Of a DNA stretch of 64,000 nucleotides, positions 23,001 to 35,000 are shown piece after piece. The stretch spans positions 20,356,293 through 20,420,292 of the forward strand of contig OU452203.1 of NCBI GenBank assembly GCA_911728435.2, given 5' to 3'. Every line of letters starts with the position of its first letter. Within the stretch, counting starts at the first letter, position 1. This stretch comes from Apoderus coryli. Its lineage: Eukaryota; Arthropoda; Insecta; Coleoptera; Attelabidae. The notes beneath the pieces are model-generated. The model was not told where the DNA came from. It did not search any database and saw nothing but the letters and a program-made list of their open reading frames with translations. The position numbers and the translations under genes were made by a program.

Positions 23001-26000
23001 AATTTTGAAACTTCGAAATATAGTGTTAATAACTTGAAAGTTGCTTTTTGCTAAAACAACTTTTTTTTTTTCATTTAGGATTGGTTGATATCGGCGTTTC
23101 ACTTATTTGGTAGTACAACTTCAGAAGACTCTTCAAGTGAACTTCAGAATATGCTGCCATCGAACGGCGGGAAACCTCCAACTGGAGAGTGTAACGGAGG
23201 CGCTACCGGATTATGTCTAATAGCTCAAAGTCCTTTTAGAATATTAAGGGTAAGAAAAGGATGTACAATCATTTGTTGTAATTTATTTTAACGATCCTAA
23301 ATTTATATAACCGATGAGTAGAACTTTTGGCGTAGGATAATATTGGAAGACAGTTTTACTGTCCCTGAGACGATTAAGACTAGTTCCAGCTGTAAGTCTG
23401 TCTGTCTGTGTGTCTGTATCTACGCTTCAATCAATAATTGAGCTAAATTTTGGCATATGAGTTTGGGGGAATCCTAGGATGAACCCAATACTTATGAAAA
23501 ATTACCATAGCAACGCCCATAATACAATTAAACCTAATTGACAGTTTCTTATTAAATTATTTCGCTAATTTTGAAGATTTCAAAGCTATTTATGTAATGA
23601 AAAACAGTGATAGTGATAGTGAGTATAGTTTAACACCACCTAGTCAATTTAATACTTTTAAATCATCTTATTTAATCTTACATCAACAGGGCTAGTATAG
23701 GTAAGTTTCTAGAAACAAATATTTTCCTAAAAATTATGGTTTGCAGCAAACTATCATACTCATAGGAAATACAGGGTGTCCCAAAAAACATTCCCCACCC
23801 TTTGAGGGTAGAATCTACGGTCAAAAATAAGACCATTTTGAATATTAAAATGAAGTAATTTTCGAAAATAAAATCAAATGTTCAAAGTATTTATTAACTA
23901 AACACATAATAAAACAAAAACATTTCAATTTACAAAGGCAAGTGTTCGAAATCCTCACTATTTTATTCAATAATTGTTTTCTACACGGACTATTGCTTAG
24001 TTTGTAATTTGTGCTAAAGCTCCATAAATGCGAACAATAACATCATCTTCACTGTTGGGTAGGACATGGTAAACCGTATTTTTCAGATAACCCCAAAGCC
24101 AAAAGTCTTTTGGGTTGAGATCCGGGGACCTAGGAGGCGAAGAAATAGGTCCTCCACGATCGATCCATTTGTTGAGAAAACGTAGATTTAATATATCTCA
24201 AACATTTCGAGAATAACGGGCAGGTGCACCATCATGTTGAAATACAATATTTGGCCGCTGTACTAAAGGAACTCCTTCCAGAAGAGTTGGTAATCTGTTA
24301 ACGCAAAAATTTGCATAGTTTTAGGCGTTTGGTATCCTAGGTAGAAACTGTGGTTCTATTATCTTATTTCCCAACAGACAAAGCCACACATTTAAGCTCC
24401 AGCGTGCTTGCTTATTTAATTCTCTAATTTGGTGCTGATTTTCGTAATTCCAACAATGCAAGATTGAACACTCCTTGCTGGTTAAAACGGGCTTCATCAC
24501 TCTACAGTACTTGTTTAAAAATGTCTTCATTTGCGTCCAGGCAATTTAAAAAAAAATCTACAAAATCATAAGCGCAACTCAGTATCCCCAGGATGCAATT
24601 CTTGATTCGGCTTTATATGATAAGGATGCAGATTTTCTCTTTGCATTACATCTGTTTTTATCAAGGATGACCAGATTTAGATTAATAATTCCAACTGTTA
24701 AATTTGTCTAATTTCAATATTCAAAATTATCATAATTTCATAAGGAGACATTTTTCCAAATTTTGACATAAGTGATTTTCGTCTTATTTTGGGTCGTATA
24801 TAGATTTTACCCCCAAAGGGTGGGGAATGTTTATTGGGACACCCTGTATATGGCATTTCATGTTTGTTGCACAATATACTATAGAATGTATACATAAAAA
24901 TGTAATTTTAAGAAGCTTCCATCTAAATGAAAATTACTAAAAATAAAAAAAATAAAATATCAAAAATTATAGTGTAAGATCAGATCTTAATTTTAATATC
25001 GAAACGTCGTATAATGCGTAACTGAAAAACAATTCGACATACAAGCCCAATAAAAAGAAAAATAAATATGATTTGGAATTTTTCCACATAACTATATCTT
25101 CATTCTGCGTCGTTATAAAGTTGGTTTGTGTTAATAAAAGTTGCAAAGGTTCACACCGTGGCATCGGCAGCTACATAGGTATACCCTGGTAACTACTGCT
25201 ATACAGAGCGCAGCTGATTTTCAGCTGCAAATCTTGTTCTGGCCACAAGTTTATAGTTTCATCAGTGTTCCATGAGCGCGGCTTACTGTCTAACAAAACA
25301 AACAGTACGTGATAGTTTTGAAAATTCATGTGATTAAACTTAGAGTTACTTTCAAACTAACAAAACTAATTAAAGATATTTACGTATTGATTATTAGTTT
25401 AATAATTTTACTGAAAATATTATTTATCTAAATTTATTCTATGTCAGGTGAGAATCAACAAAAATAAAAATATGAAACATAATCAGAGTCAATAATTAAC
25501 AATTTCTTCATTTTGCTTTTTAACAAAAACGTTCTGTTCTTTGTAATTAAAGCTTTTCTTTGCTTTATCCTATATTTAGGATTTTGCATAATAAATTAAT
25601 TATCGAAGTTCTTGACATGAAAGTCATGTGTCGGAGTACTAGGCTTCATAATCAGTGGTTAGAAAATTACCAAAGCTTTCATCGTTATTTTATCATTTTA
25701 TGTTGTGTTAAGAGAAACAATTTTTTTTTTAATGTTTTGTGTTAAAATAATTCACATATTCTTAATAATTGTGTAATACAATTTTTTAAATAATTAAAAT
25801 TATGTCAAAAAACTTGTTTACTTATTACTTGAGCCCTTTTATACCTTTTCTTTTAATAAATTATTAAAAGGAAATTTTTTAGCGTGAACTATATATTTTT
25901 GAAATATAGTTACCTCTATTTGTAATTTTAATGATTTTGAAACATTTTAACATAATTAATTAAGGATATTTGAGTTATTTTAAAACAAAACATTTAAAAG

Positions 26001-29000
26001 GTTTCTTTTAGTTGATGAATTAAAATTATATCTATTAGAATATACGCTTTTAAATGGGCTATCCATATAAAAGTGTATCATTCTTAACTGTGTCGTAATA
26101 TAAATTCATTGCGTGTAAACTATTAAAGAAAAATATTATTTTTCTACTTATCTTTAGGATATGTGGGTATTATCTCATATTTACAGTGTTAACTGATGCT
26201 TTTTGGCTGCAAGCCAATATTACCCCGATTTTGTAAAAAGCTTTTTTGCAAGTAACAAATATATATATACAGTGAGCACGAAAAGGTTGGAACAAATTCA
26301 ATAAAATCTATTTGGGGCAAAGAAAAAAATAGTTACGTAACAGTTAAATACGTAGAAAAGTTAAATACGCCAACAAATGGTTGCAAATGGCAGAATTAAG
26401 TCCTACGAAACGAACCAATAAAAACATTTTTTCGAATTCTTTTGGTTATCCGATCCTTATTTAGCTGTATTTTGCACAGTTTTATTTGGTCACTTCCCCC
26501 AAATGTTAAATAATGTAATAACAGAATTTAATTGTCACAGTTCGAACATCTATTTGCAACCACTTTTTGACATATTTACCTTTTCTTGCTAGAATTAAAT
26601 AAATTCGCAAATATTGTAATGTAACTTATACCAATAATCATCGTTCTGTATGCAGAAAAATGAGCTCTTTCAAATGGCTTACAATTTAAAAAAAAAATCC
26701 GATGATGTCATAATTTACATTTACATATTTATATGTAAAAGGATGTGTTTGGCGACATCTAGTTTTATTGTTGGTAGTACGCCGAGTGAACACAGTTCCT
26801 ATATCGACTGCCTGGGAGGTCTCTGACCCCATAAAGCAACTACCAACACATAGACGCGCCGATACTCCCTTAAGCGGGATCGCATATATTTGGAATGGGC
26901 TTGTTTAACAAAACAAGACTTAAAATCCGAGAGTTTGTCTGTCAACCACTATACTTTCACCAGACGGCCGTTTCGTCGATCCACGACTCATCAGTGGTGA
27001 TCGGTCAGTAGTTGACAGCCAAACTCTCGTAAATAATGTGGTATATACCACAAACGGTACAGAGATGTAAAAGGATGTGTTTGGCGACATCTAGTTTTAT
27101 TGTTGGTAGTACGCCGAGTGAACACAGTTCCTATATCGACTGCCTGGGAGGTCTCTGACCAACAATAAAACTAGATGTCGCCAAACACATCCTTTTACAT
27201 CTCTGTACCGTTTGTGGTATATACCACATTATTTACGAGAGTTTGGCTGTCAACTACTGACCGATCACCACTGATGAGTCGTGGATCGACGAAACGGCCG
27301 TCTGGTGAAAGTATAGTGGTTGACAGACAAACTCTCGGATTTTAAGTCTTGTTTTGTTAAACAAGCCCATTCCAAATATATGCGATCCCGCTTAAGGGAG
27401 TATCGGCGCGTCTATGTGTTGGTAGTTGCTTTATGGGGTCAGAGACCTCCCAGGCAGTCGATATAGGAACTGTGTTCACTCGGCGTACTACCAACAATAA
27501 AACTAGATGTCGCCAAACACATCCTTTTACATCTCTGTACCGTTTGTGGTATATACCACATTATTTACGAGAGTTTGGCTGTCAACTACTGACCGATCAC
27601 CACTGATGAGTCGTGGATCGACGAAACGGCCGTCTGGTGAAAGTATAGTGGTTGACAGACAAACTCTCGGATTTTAAGTCTTGTTTTGTTAAACAAGCCC
27701 ATTCCATACATATTTATATGTCAAAATTTGCGCCTTACAAACATAAGATTAACGTGTGCGAGCAAATTTTTTTCTTTGCTCCAAACAGATTTTATTGATT
27801 TTATTCCATCCTTCTCGTGCTCACTGTACGAGGTCTGTTCAAAAAGTTCCCGGAATTTTTGAATTGCGCGCGTCTGGAGAGTCCGGTGGAAGCACTCAAC
27901 GTCACCAAGAGTGAAAAAAGCACGTCAAGTTCGATCAAATGTCAAGGTTTTGCTTACTGTTTTCTTCGATTATAATGGCATAGTGCATAAAGAATTCTTG
28001 CCAAAAGGTCAAACCGTCAATAAGGAGTATTACCTTGAAGTAATGCAACGTTTGCGTGAAGCAATTCGAAAAAAACGCCCCGATTTATGGAAAAACAATT
28101 CATGGGTTTTGCACCACGATAACGCACCTGCTCATTCATCGTTGCTTATTCGTGATTTTTTGGCTAAAAACAAGACTTTAATCATGCCCCAACCTCCTTA
28201 TTCACCAGATATCGCTCCGTGTGATTTTTTCCTGTTCCCAAAGTTGAAGAGACCCATGAAAGGACAGCGTTTTTCATCGATTGAGGAGATAAATGCTACA
28301 GAGCATTACAAAAAGTGACTATCAAGGGTGTTCGAAGACTGGAAAAAACTCTGGCATAAGTGTATTATATCTAGGGGGGATTACTTTGAAGGGGACCATA
28401 TAGATGTAGACGAATAAATAAATATTTTTTTAGAAAAATGAGAATTCCGGGTACTTTTTGAACAGACCTCGTATACTTATATAGATTTATGATACTAGGA
28501 AGTAGAAATACAAATATTTTGGATGCATAGAACAAAGTAGAGCTTGAAATAAATTCCGTGTCTGTTTTAAATATCTTTGAGTTGTTTTAATTTTAATAGG
28601 GATCATTGAGGACCATATCAATCAAAAAAAATAAAATAAATAAAAACTAGGCAATATTGCAGGGGGTTATTTCTCAGGTCATTTTTTGAAAAAAATTTCC
28701 CACAAACAAACGTCCGGAAATGCATTGTTTGTTAAGATACAAGGGGGTAAAATTTATCAAGCAATTATTAAACTACAACTTTTTTATCTCTTGCATTCTT
28801 TTCATATATTTCACCATACCAAAAATATTTGCAAATAATTCAACTAAAAATAAAATTGATAAATATTATGCACTAAATGTGCTCCTTCAAACAAACTAAA
28901 TACATTTAAACTTAAGAAATATAAAAAAAGACAAAATAAACCGCATACAATGTACTATGAGCACCACAAGAAGTCCAAAGTTATATTTTCTGTTGTTGAT

Positions 29001-32000
29001 ATAAATATTTGAGAAACAGAGCATCTAAACTCAGCCAATTTGATCAACTTCAGATCAGCCGGTAAGGAATTGTTTCGAAACATCATCTGACAAAGAACAA
29101 CCAGAATCCAATATTCTCCTCATCGACTGGCGAACTCTATCTCTAAATACCAGGGTCGTTTTTAGTCGAATTAAACCAAAAACTCAAAGAACTCCACACT
29201 GATGCCACCATAATAAACAAAATAAAGGCCAGGAGACTACAGTGGGCAGGACACGTTAAAAGAATGTCAGATGGTAGAATGGTAAAACTGGTGTGGGAGG
29301 AGGTTCCGAGGGGAAAACGTCCATTAGGTCGACCCCGCCTCAGATGGAGGGATAATATTACAAAAGCCATGGAAATTGAGATGGCCACGATCGGGTGCTT
29401 GATAGGAAAGGATGGAGACGTGTGGTCGAGTCTGCAAAAACCCACCCAGGATTGGCGCAGTCAAATATGATCAACGTTACTGATTTTCAGTTGAATTATT
29501 TGCAAAAATGTTTTAGATTTTTATCTCGAACGAAGCAACATAAGAAAAGAAAATAAAAGAGTTTATTAGGGCCATGTAAGCGTCTTTTGGGAACACAATG
29601 TATTTATATTATAAAATCAATTCAATTACTATATATTTCTTGAGCATATAGTCCCCATAAATATATTTTTGAAAAACAATATAATAAAACGTCGCCAAGG
29701 GATCTAATTAGAAAATCACATTGCATGATCAACATTATTTTATGAAAAAGCAATTGCTTGTAGCTTGAATAGATAGAAGTTACCGATTAATAAAAACCAG
29801 CAATTATGAGCTATTTAGTTTTCATATTACCCCGCACGTGTACAGCTCATCGTTTGATGTAGAACAACAACGTTTAATAATTTTAATACATAATCTTAGC
29901 CTAATGAATTGGAAATTTTAATAATCAAAATTGAAGAAAATTGTTAGTTGACATGCATGAATTTGATCATAAAAATTGCTTAATGCGATTTAGCTAGTTG
30001 GTCTCATTTAAAACTTTGAACTAAAACTAAATAAAGTGGCGTTTATCACAGTTTATATGGAAAAGAAAAGCTCAAACATCAGCATGGCATTTAAGCCAAA
30101 TAAAACAATAGGAATTCATGGATCATTGAAAGTATACAAACAATGGGCAAAAGTATTTCTCAGTCCTAAGAGACCAACACCGGAAGAGATTATTGAGGTG
30201 TTTACGGTAAGGGTTAACAATTTTGTTTCCCACTATATAAATTCAATACTCCTGATGTTTCTGTGTGAATTGAAATGTAAAATAGAAAGAAACATCCATA
30301 AGAGAATTTTCAGTATTATTATTTTTTATATTACAGGTTTCAATCAATTATGCCTTCCAATCTTAACCATGTTTTATTTATTGTTTGCATATTAGAAACT
30401 TTACTTTTCCTTTCCCATTAAACAACCACAGATTTGGTCATTTACAAATCCAATCTCGTTGAGAGTTTTTGCTTGGTCCAACTTCTCGAACGCCTTAGGA
30501 AATTCCGTAAAGATAACTTATACCCAAAAGCCTGCACCAACTACGGGATATCGGAGTAGTATATTATGAATTATTGTGCATGAAAGGGATGAAGAATTTG
30601 TTGTTGTTAAAACATTTAAGGTGTAACTTAATTAAATAGATTTTCTCTTAATGCTTTTATTGTTGCCTCTTCGGCTGATGATCAAGTAGTATCTCCGAAA
30701 CGTGTCCTTGAAATGAATGAATGAATTAAGGTGGTTTTATCGCTCTTCTGTTCTCTATGGATTACTTCTTTGATTAAATATGAAAAACTGAAGAAGATAA
30801 GAAATCGTAGTTGAGACTCGTAGCACAATTTGATGGAAAATTGTAGTACATTTCCCTGTACGCTAAAGACTTTAGCGTACAGTAAATGAACTTTAGCCTA
30901 AAGTTCATTTACTTCTCCAATGTTAGTGTGACTTAAAAATTAAATTGAATTTTCCGTATGTTCGTATTTCGTATTCTGTCTGAATACATTAAAGAAACTT
31001 TCTAAATAAACAAAATTCAAATACAAGGAAATTCTACATATCTCCATTAAGGACAACGCTCTCCTTAAATGTTATTGGAACATTGTGTGAGGTGTTTTCT
31101 TCAAATGCCGTTGACCTATTCCAACATTAGAGTAAAATGTATAGATACAACAGAACTCCAACCTCCAATAATTTTATTTGATACATTTTGAAACGAAACT
31201 CTCTAAATTAGATTTTTGTGAAATTTTGACATTGATTTTTCCTGATGTTACATTTAATTTTTACCTACTAGTGCAGTGTACATTTATGTTATAACAAACA
31301 AACTTTGACGTGCAAAATAAAAGAATTATAACGAAATCTCATTTGCAGCATCACGGTCAGATAACTTTAGTTCTACGGGAGTTTTATTAACTTTAGGAAT
31401 TTATTTTTTATGTAAATTTTGCTTGCAAATTTTTCATTTATGATGTAAACGTATAATATAAAAGATATTAGAGATACAGGACATTTAAATTACCCTTCTA
31501 TCATCATTTGAGTGTTTTACTTTGAACTTTGAAATTAAAATTTAAAATCAAATTCGGAAAATTTTCATTAAAGTTTTATAGTCTTTAACTACACAGCTCT
31601 AGTCCTGGATGTACATTTAGAATTGAAAAGATATTCTGCTTTAGAAAAACTTTTACTCTTACTGCCTTTAGTACTATATGTAATAAACTGTTGCCCTCGA
31701 GACGCGAATAGCTTTCGATATTTAAGGGCAAATGTAATATTAAGTTATCGTTGATACAGACAGACACACAAACCTGTTATTATTTATATTTTGTATATGT
31801 TTAAATCTGTACTTGTATTTTCTGTCCATTATTTAATTGTTATGTGGTAACTTGTCCAAAAAATCATCAACATCGGTCCAAAAATAAAAGAGTTATTTAG
31901 GATCAAATTGCTTGATACCTTCGTTTTTTGTGTAACACATTCTATATATAATTCGTGAATAAATAATTAAACTCGTTCGTCAGTTAAAAATTTGTTTACA

Positions 32001-35000
32001 CTATGAATCAGCATACGAATCCTTTTATTATATTTCACAGGCAGCAGAAAGTGGCAATTTAGAGCAATTTGAACGCTTGTACTTTCAAGATACCACTCGA
32101 CTGGAATTAAAAGACAGTCGTGGGAGGACAGTGTCGCATCAGGCAGCTTCGAGAAATCGCGTGAATATTTTAAGTTTCATTGTAGCACAAGGAGGAGGTA
32201 AAGATTTTATTTAACTATCATCATTTTATCATTTTCTATGCACATTATTTTGTAGATCTCAATTACGTAGACAATGCAGGTAACACTCCGTTACATGTTG
32301 CAGTGGAACATGAAGCTTTAGATGCTGTCGACTTTTTGTTAAACCAGTAAGTTGCTTCCTTCCTTCCTTTTGTGATGTAGACATTAATTCTACTAATTTA
32401 CGTATGACTCTTCTTGCTGTCAGGATAATAGGAACATTTTGAATTTTTTTCCAAATGTTTTATACAAATCTGTTTCAACGAAAAGTATTAGTATATATAT
32501 ATATACATAGTAGTAATGCATATTATGGTATACTCAAGCTATAACACTATAGACTAAAACCGTAAGCTCTAGAGTTTCAGGTTCGCAACTCTAATAAAAT
32601 AAATTACTTAGTTGCGTCTCACATGTTCCTCCTAATTGTGTACCTTTTTTTTTTCTTGCTGTCATGTTATGTGAGTTTTTTATGGCGAAATCCACTAAAG
32701 CGAGGCGAAACATGTCGAGAAACAAAGCAGATGAGATTCTTGAAAGCTCCAGTGCTTTGTTTGCTTTAATTTTTGATTTTAGCAATATGTAATTTTACAT
32801 CATTAACAAAAAAGCATTCAACTTTCACTGAGGGTTATTTGCTATGTAACAGCGGTGCTTCCACATCCTGAAGCAGTTCTCGAGGTCAGTTTTCGAAATG
32901 GCCTTCAGCGCACACATTGTTACATCAATTGCCTCTCTGTCGTCGAACAGGTGTGCCTTCAGTGGAATTTTTAATATTAGAAACAGCTAAAAGTCAGAGG
33001 AAACTAAGTCAGAGCTGTAGAAAGGCCGGCGAATTTGAGTAATTTTGTATTTTATGGATCCAAAAATAAAAGTCAGCCAGCAAAAAATAATCTTTAATCA
33101 ATAATTTTTCTCTTAGGAGCCAAACAAGTTTCTGAATAATCTTATTCCGTCATCAGTTGTGTTTTTAAGACTATGATCTATACGTTTGATTGAGAGTCCC
33201 CAAATTGACAAAGCATATGACGCCGCACTGTGAAAAAGGCCATAATATGCTGATTTCAAAACATTAAAAGAGACTTCACCCTTCAAGCTTCGCAACATGA
33301 ACACAACCTTAGACAACTTGGCAATGGTAACCTCGACATGACCCGCCCAGGTTAGCTTTTGGTCCAAAGTGACACCCAAAAACTTTACCAGACCATCAGA
33401 AACAGCAACATCCGTCTCACGTAATGTAAATATTTTAGTATCTGTTTTATTGGCATTCATACAGAGTTTGTTAGCTGCAAACCAGTCAGCAGCCCTCGAC
33501 TGTGAATTAATCATACTTGAGGCCAGAACATCACTCGACAGTTAAACCTCGACAATAGTTGAATCGTCTGCAAACAATGTCAGGTCAGAGTATGGCAGAT
33601 GTAGCGGTAAATCATTAATGAAAATCAAAAATAATAGAGGTCCGAGCACCGAGCCCTGTGGGACTCCACAAGAGCTCAACAAGGGCTGAGAAGACTTTGA
33701 CTCAAACATCGTTACAACATTCCTACCAGTGAGATAGGAACTCAGCAAACGAACCGAATTCGCACTCATAGCGTATCACTCCAGTTTACCCAACAAGATA
33801 TCGTGTGAGACGCAATCAAACGCCTTTGTTAAATCAAGAAAAGAAGCCCCCACAAGCCTTCTACTCTCAAAAGCGGTTATAACGCTATTTCTAAAATTTT
33901 CTATAGCTGAAACGGTGTTAAGTTTCGGTCTAAATCCAAATTGTTTCGGAGAAAATAAATTATTTCTTTCAAAATAGTTGGCTAATTGTTTAAAGAGTAT
34001 CTTCACAAAAATTTTGCTTAGAACAGGCACTATAGAAATAGGGCGATAGTTGTTCAATTCATATGGAGATTCTTTTTTGAATAACGGTATAATTTTGTAA
34101 AAATTCAAACAACTCATAAAACATACCGGATGAGATCGCTAAATTAATCAATTTTGTCAATGGTATAATTATTATATCCTTAATATATTTAATGATTACG
34201 ATATTCAAATCAAAAATGTCTTTCGAACTTTTATTTTTAATAAAAGATATTTCATTAAACTCAAAATGGCCAGGAATGTCAATAGACAACAAATCCAGTG
34301 GACCGATATTTGAGGATAAGTCATGGGTTAAAGTTTCCGCAATACTGGTAAAATATGTATTGAAATCATCAGCAGTAAGATTTGTTAATGATTGTTGGGT
34401 AGCAGAACTATTCCTTTTATTGTTGATAATATCCCATGTAGCCCTGGCAATATTAGAACCATCTGCAATATACGTATACGCATTTTTTTTGCCATTTTAA
34501 TATGAGATCCATACGAGTTACAATAAGAGCGAACCATGTCTTTTATACCTTCGATTTATTGTTTTCTCCATATGATATTTATCTTTGTAGGGGTGTATTT
34601 ACAAATATTCTCAATGATAAAAAGCAAGCTGCTATCCATTTGGCTACAGAACTTAACAAAGTAAACGTTTTGGATAAAATGGGGCAACATAAAGACAAAA
34701 TTGACATACAATTAGGTGGTGAACATGGCAGGACTGCGCTGCATATTGCCGCCATATACGACCATGAAGAGTGTGCACGTATTCTGGTAAGTGACATATT
34801 GTACTATATTTTCTGTTTATTTATTTTACAATACAGACATCTTATTCCATTTATCATCGTTTTTCTCATAGTATCTAATCACATCACATTTTTTGAAAGT
34901 TATAGAACTTCACTGCATTGTAATTTATCTTTCTTAGAAATGTCGTACTGTGACAATTCGTCAATAAAATAATTTCTATGAAATAATATACTCGAATATC

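Larger units (their letters stand above)
26737..27706. mobile_element. Hammerhead-ribozyme retroelement (retrozyme-like), inverted array
   Basis: A 970-bp insertion flanked by perfect 15-bp direct repeats TACATATTTATATGT (26722-26736 and 27707-27721). It consists of a 332-bp unit in tandem: 1.28 units in minus orientation (26737-27160) followed by 1.64 units in plus orientation (27161-27706). The switch is at an ACC shared by both sides. Each unit contains one complete type I hammerhead ribozyme, a 14-nt palindrome GTGGTATATACCAC upstream of it, and no open frame of note. Unit copies are almost identical, so insertion was recent. Animal retrozymes and Penelope-like elements carry such ribozymes; assignment to either is inference. 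The ends fall at different points of the unit, as expected for insertion from a multimeric or circular RNA. Confidence 0.85.
26270..27826. mobile_element. Non-autonomous Tc1-like element hosting the ribozyme insertion
   Basis: Inverted repeats of about 65 bp begin CAGTGAGCACGAAAAGG on the left (26270) and the equivalent complement on the right, ending ...CGTGCTCACTG at 27826. TA duplications are at 26268-26269 and 27827-27828. Removing the 970-bp insertion and one target repeat leaves about 570 bp without a transposase gene, so this is a MITE-like member of the Tc1/mariner group. Confidence 0.8.

Noticed and set aside
26737..27706. CRISPR-like array interpretation of the 332-bp repeats
   Set aside because: Units are long, contiguous without spacers, change orientation and contain hammerhead cores; the host is a eukaryote.
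32540..32600. Possible tRNA-like segment with GGTTCGCAACTC
   Set aside because: The B-box match is partial and the upstream part does not fit an A box.
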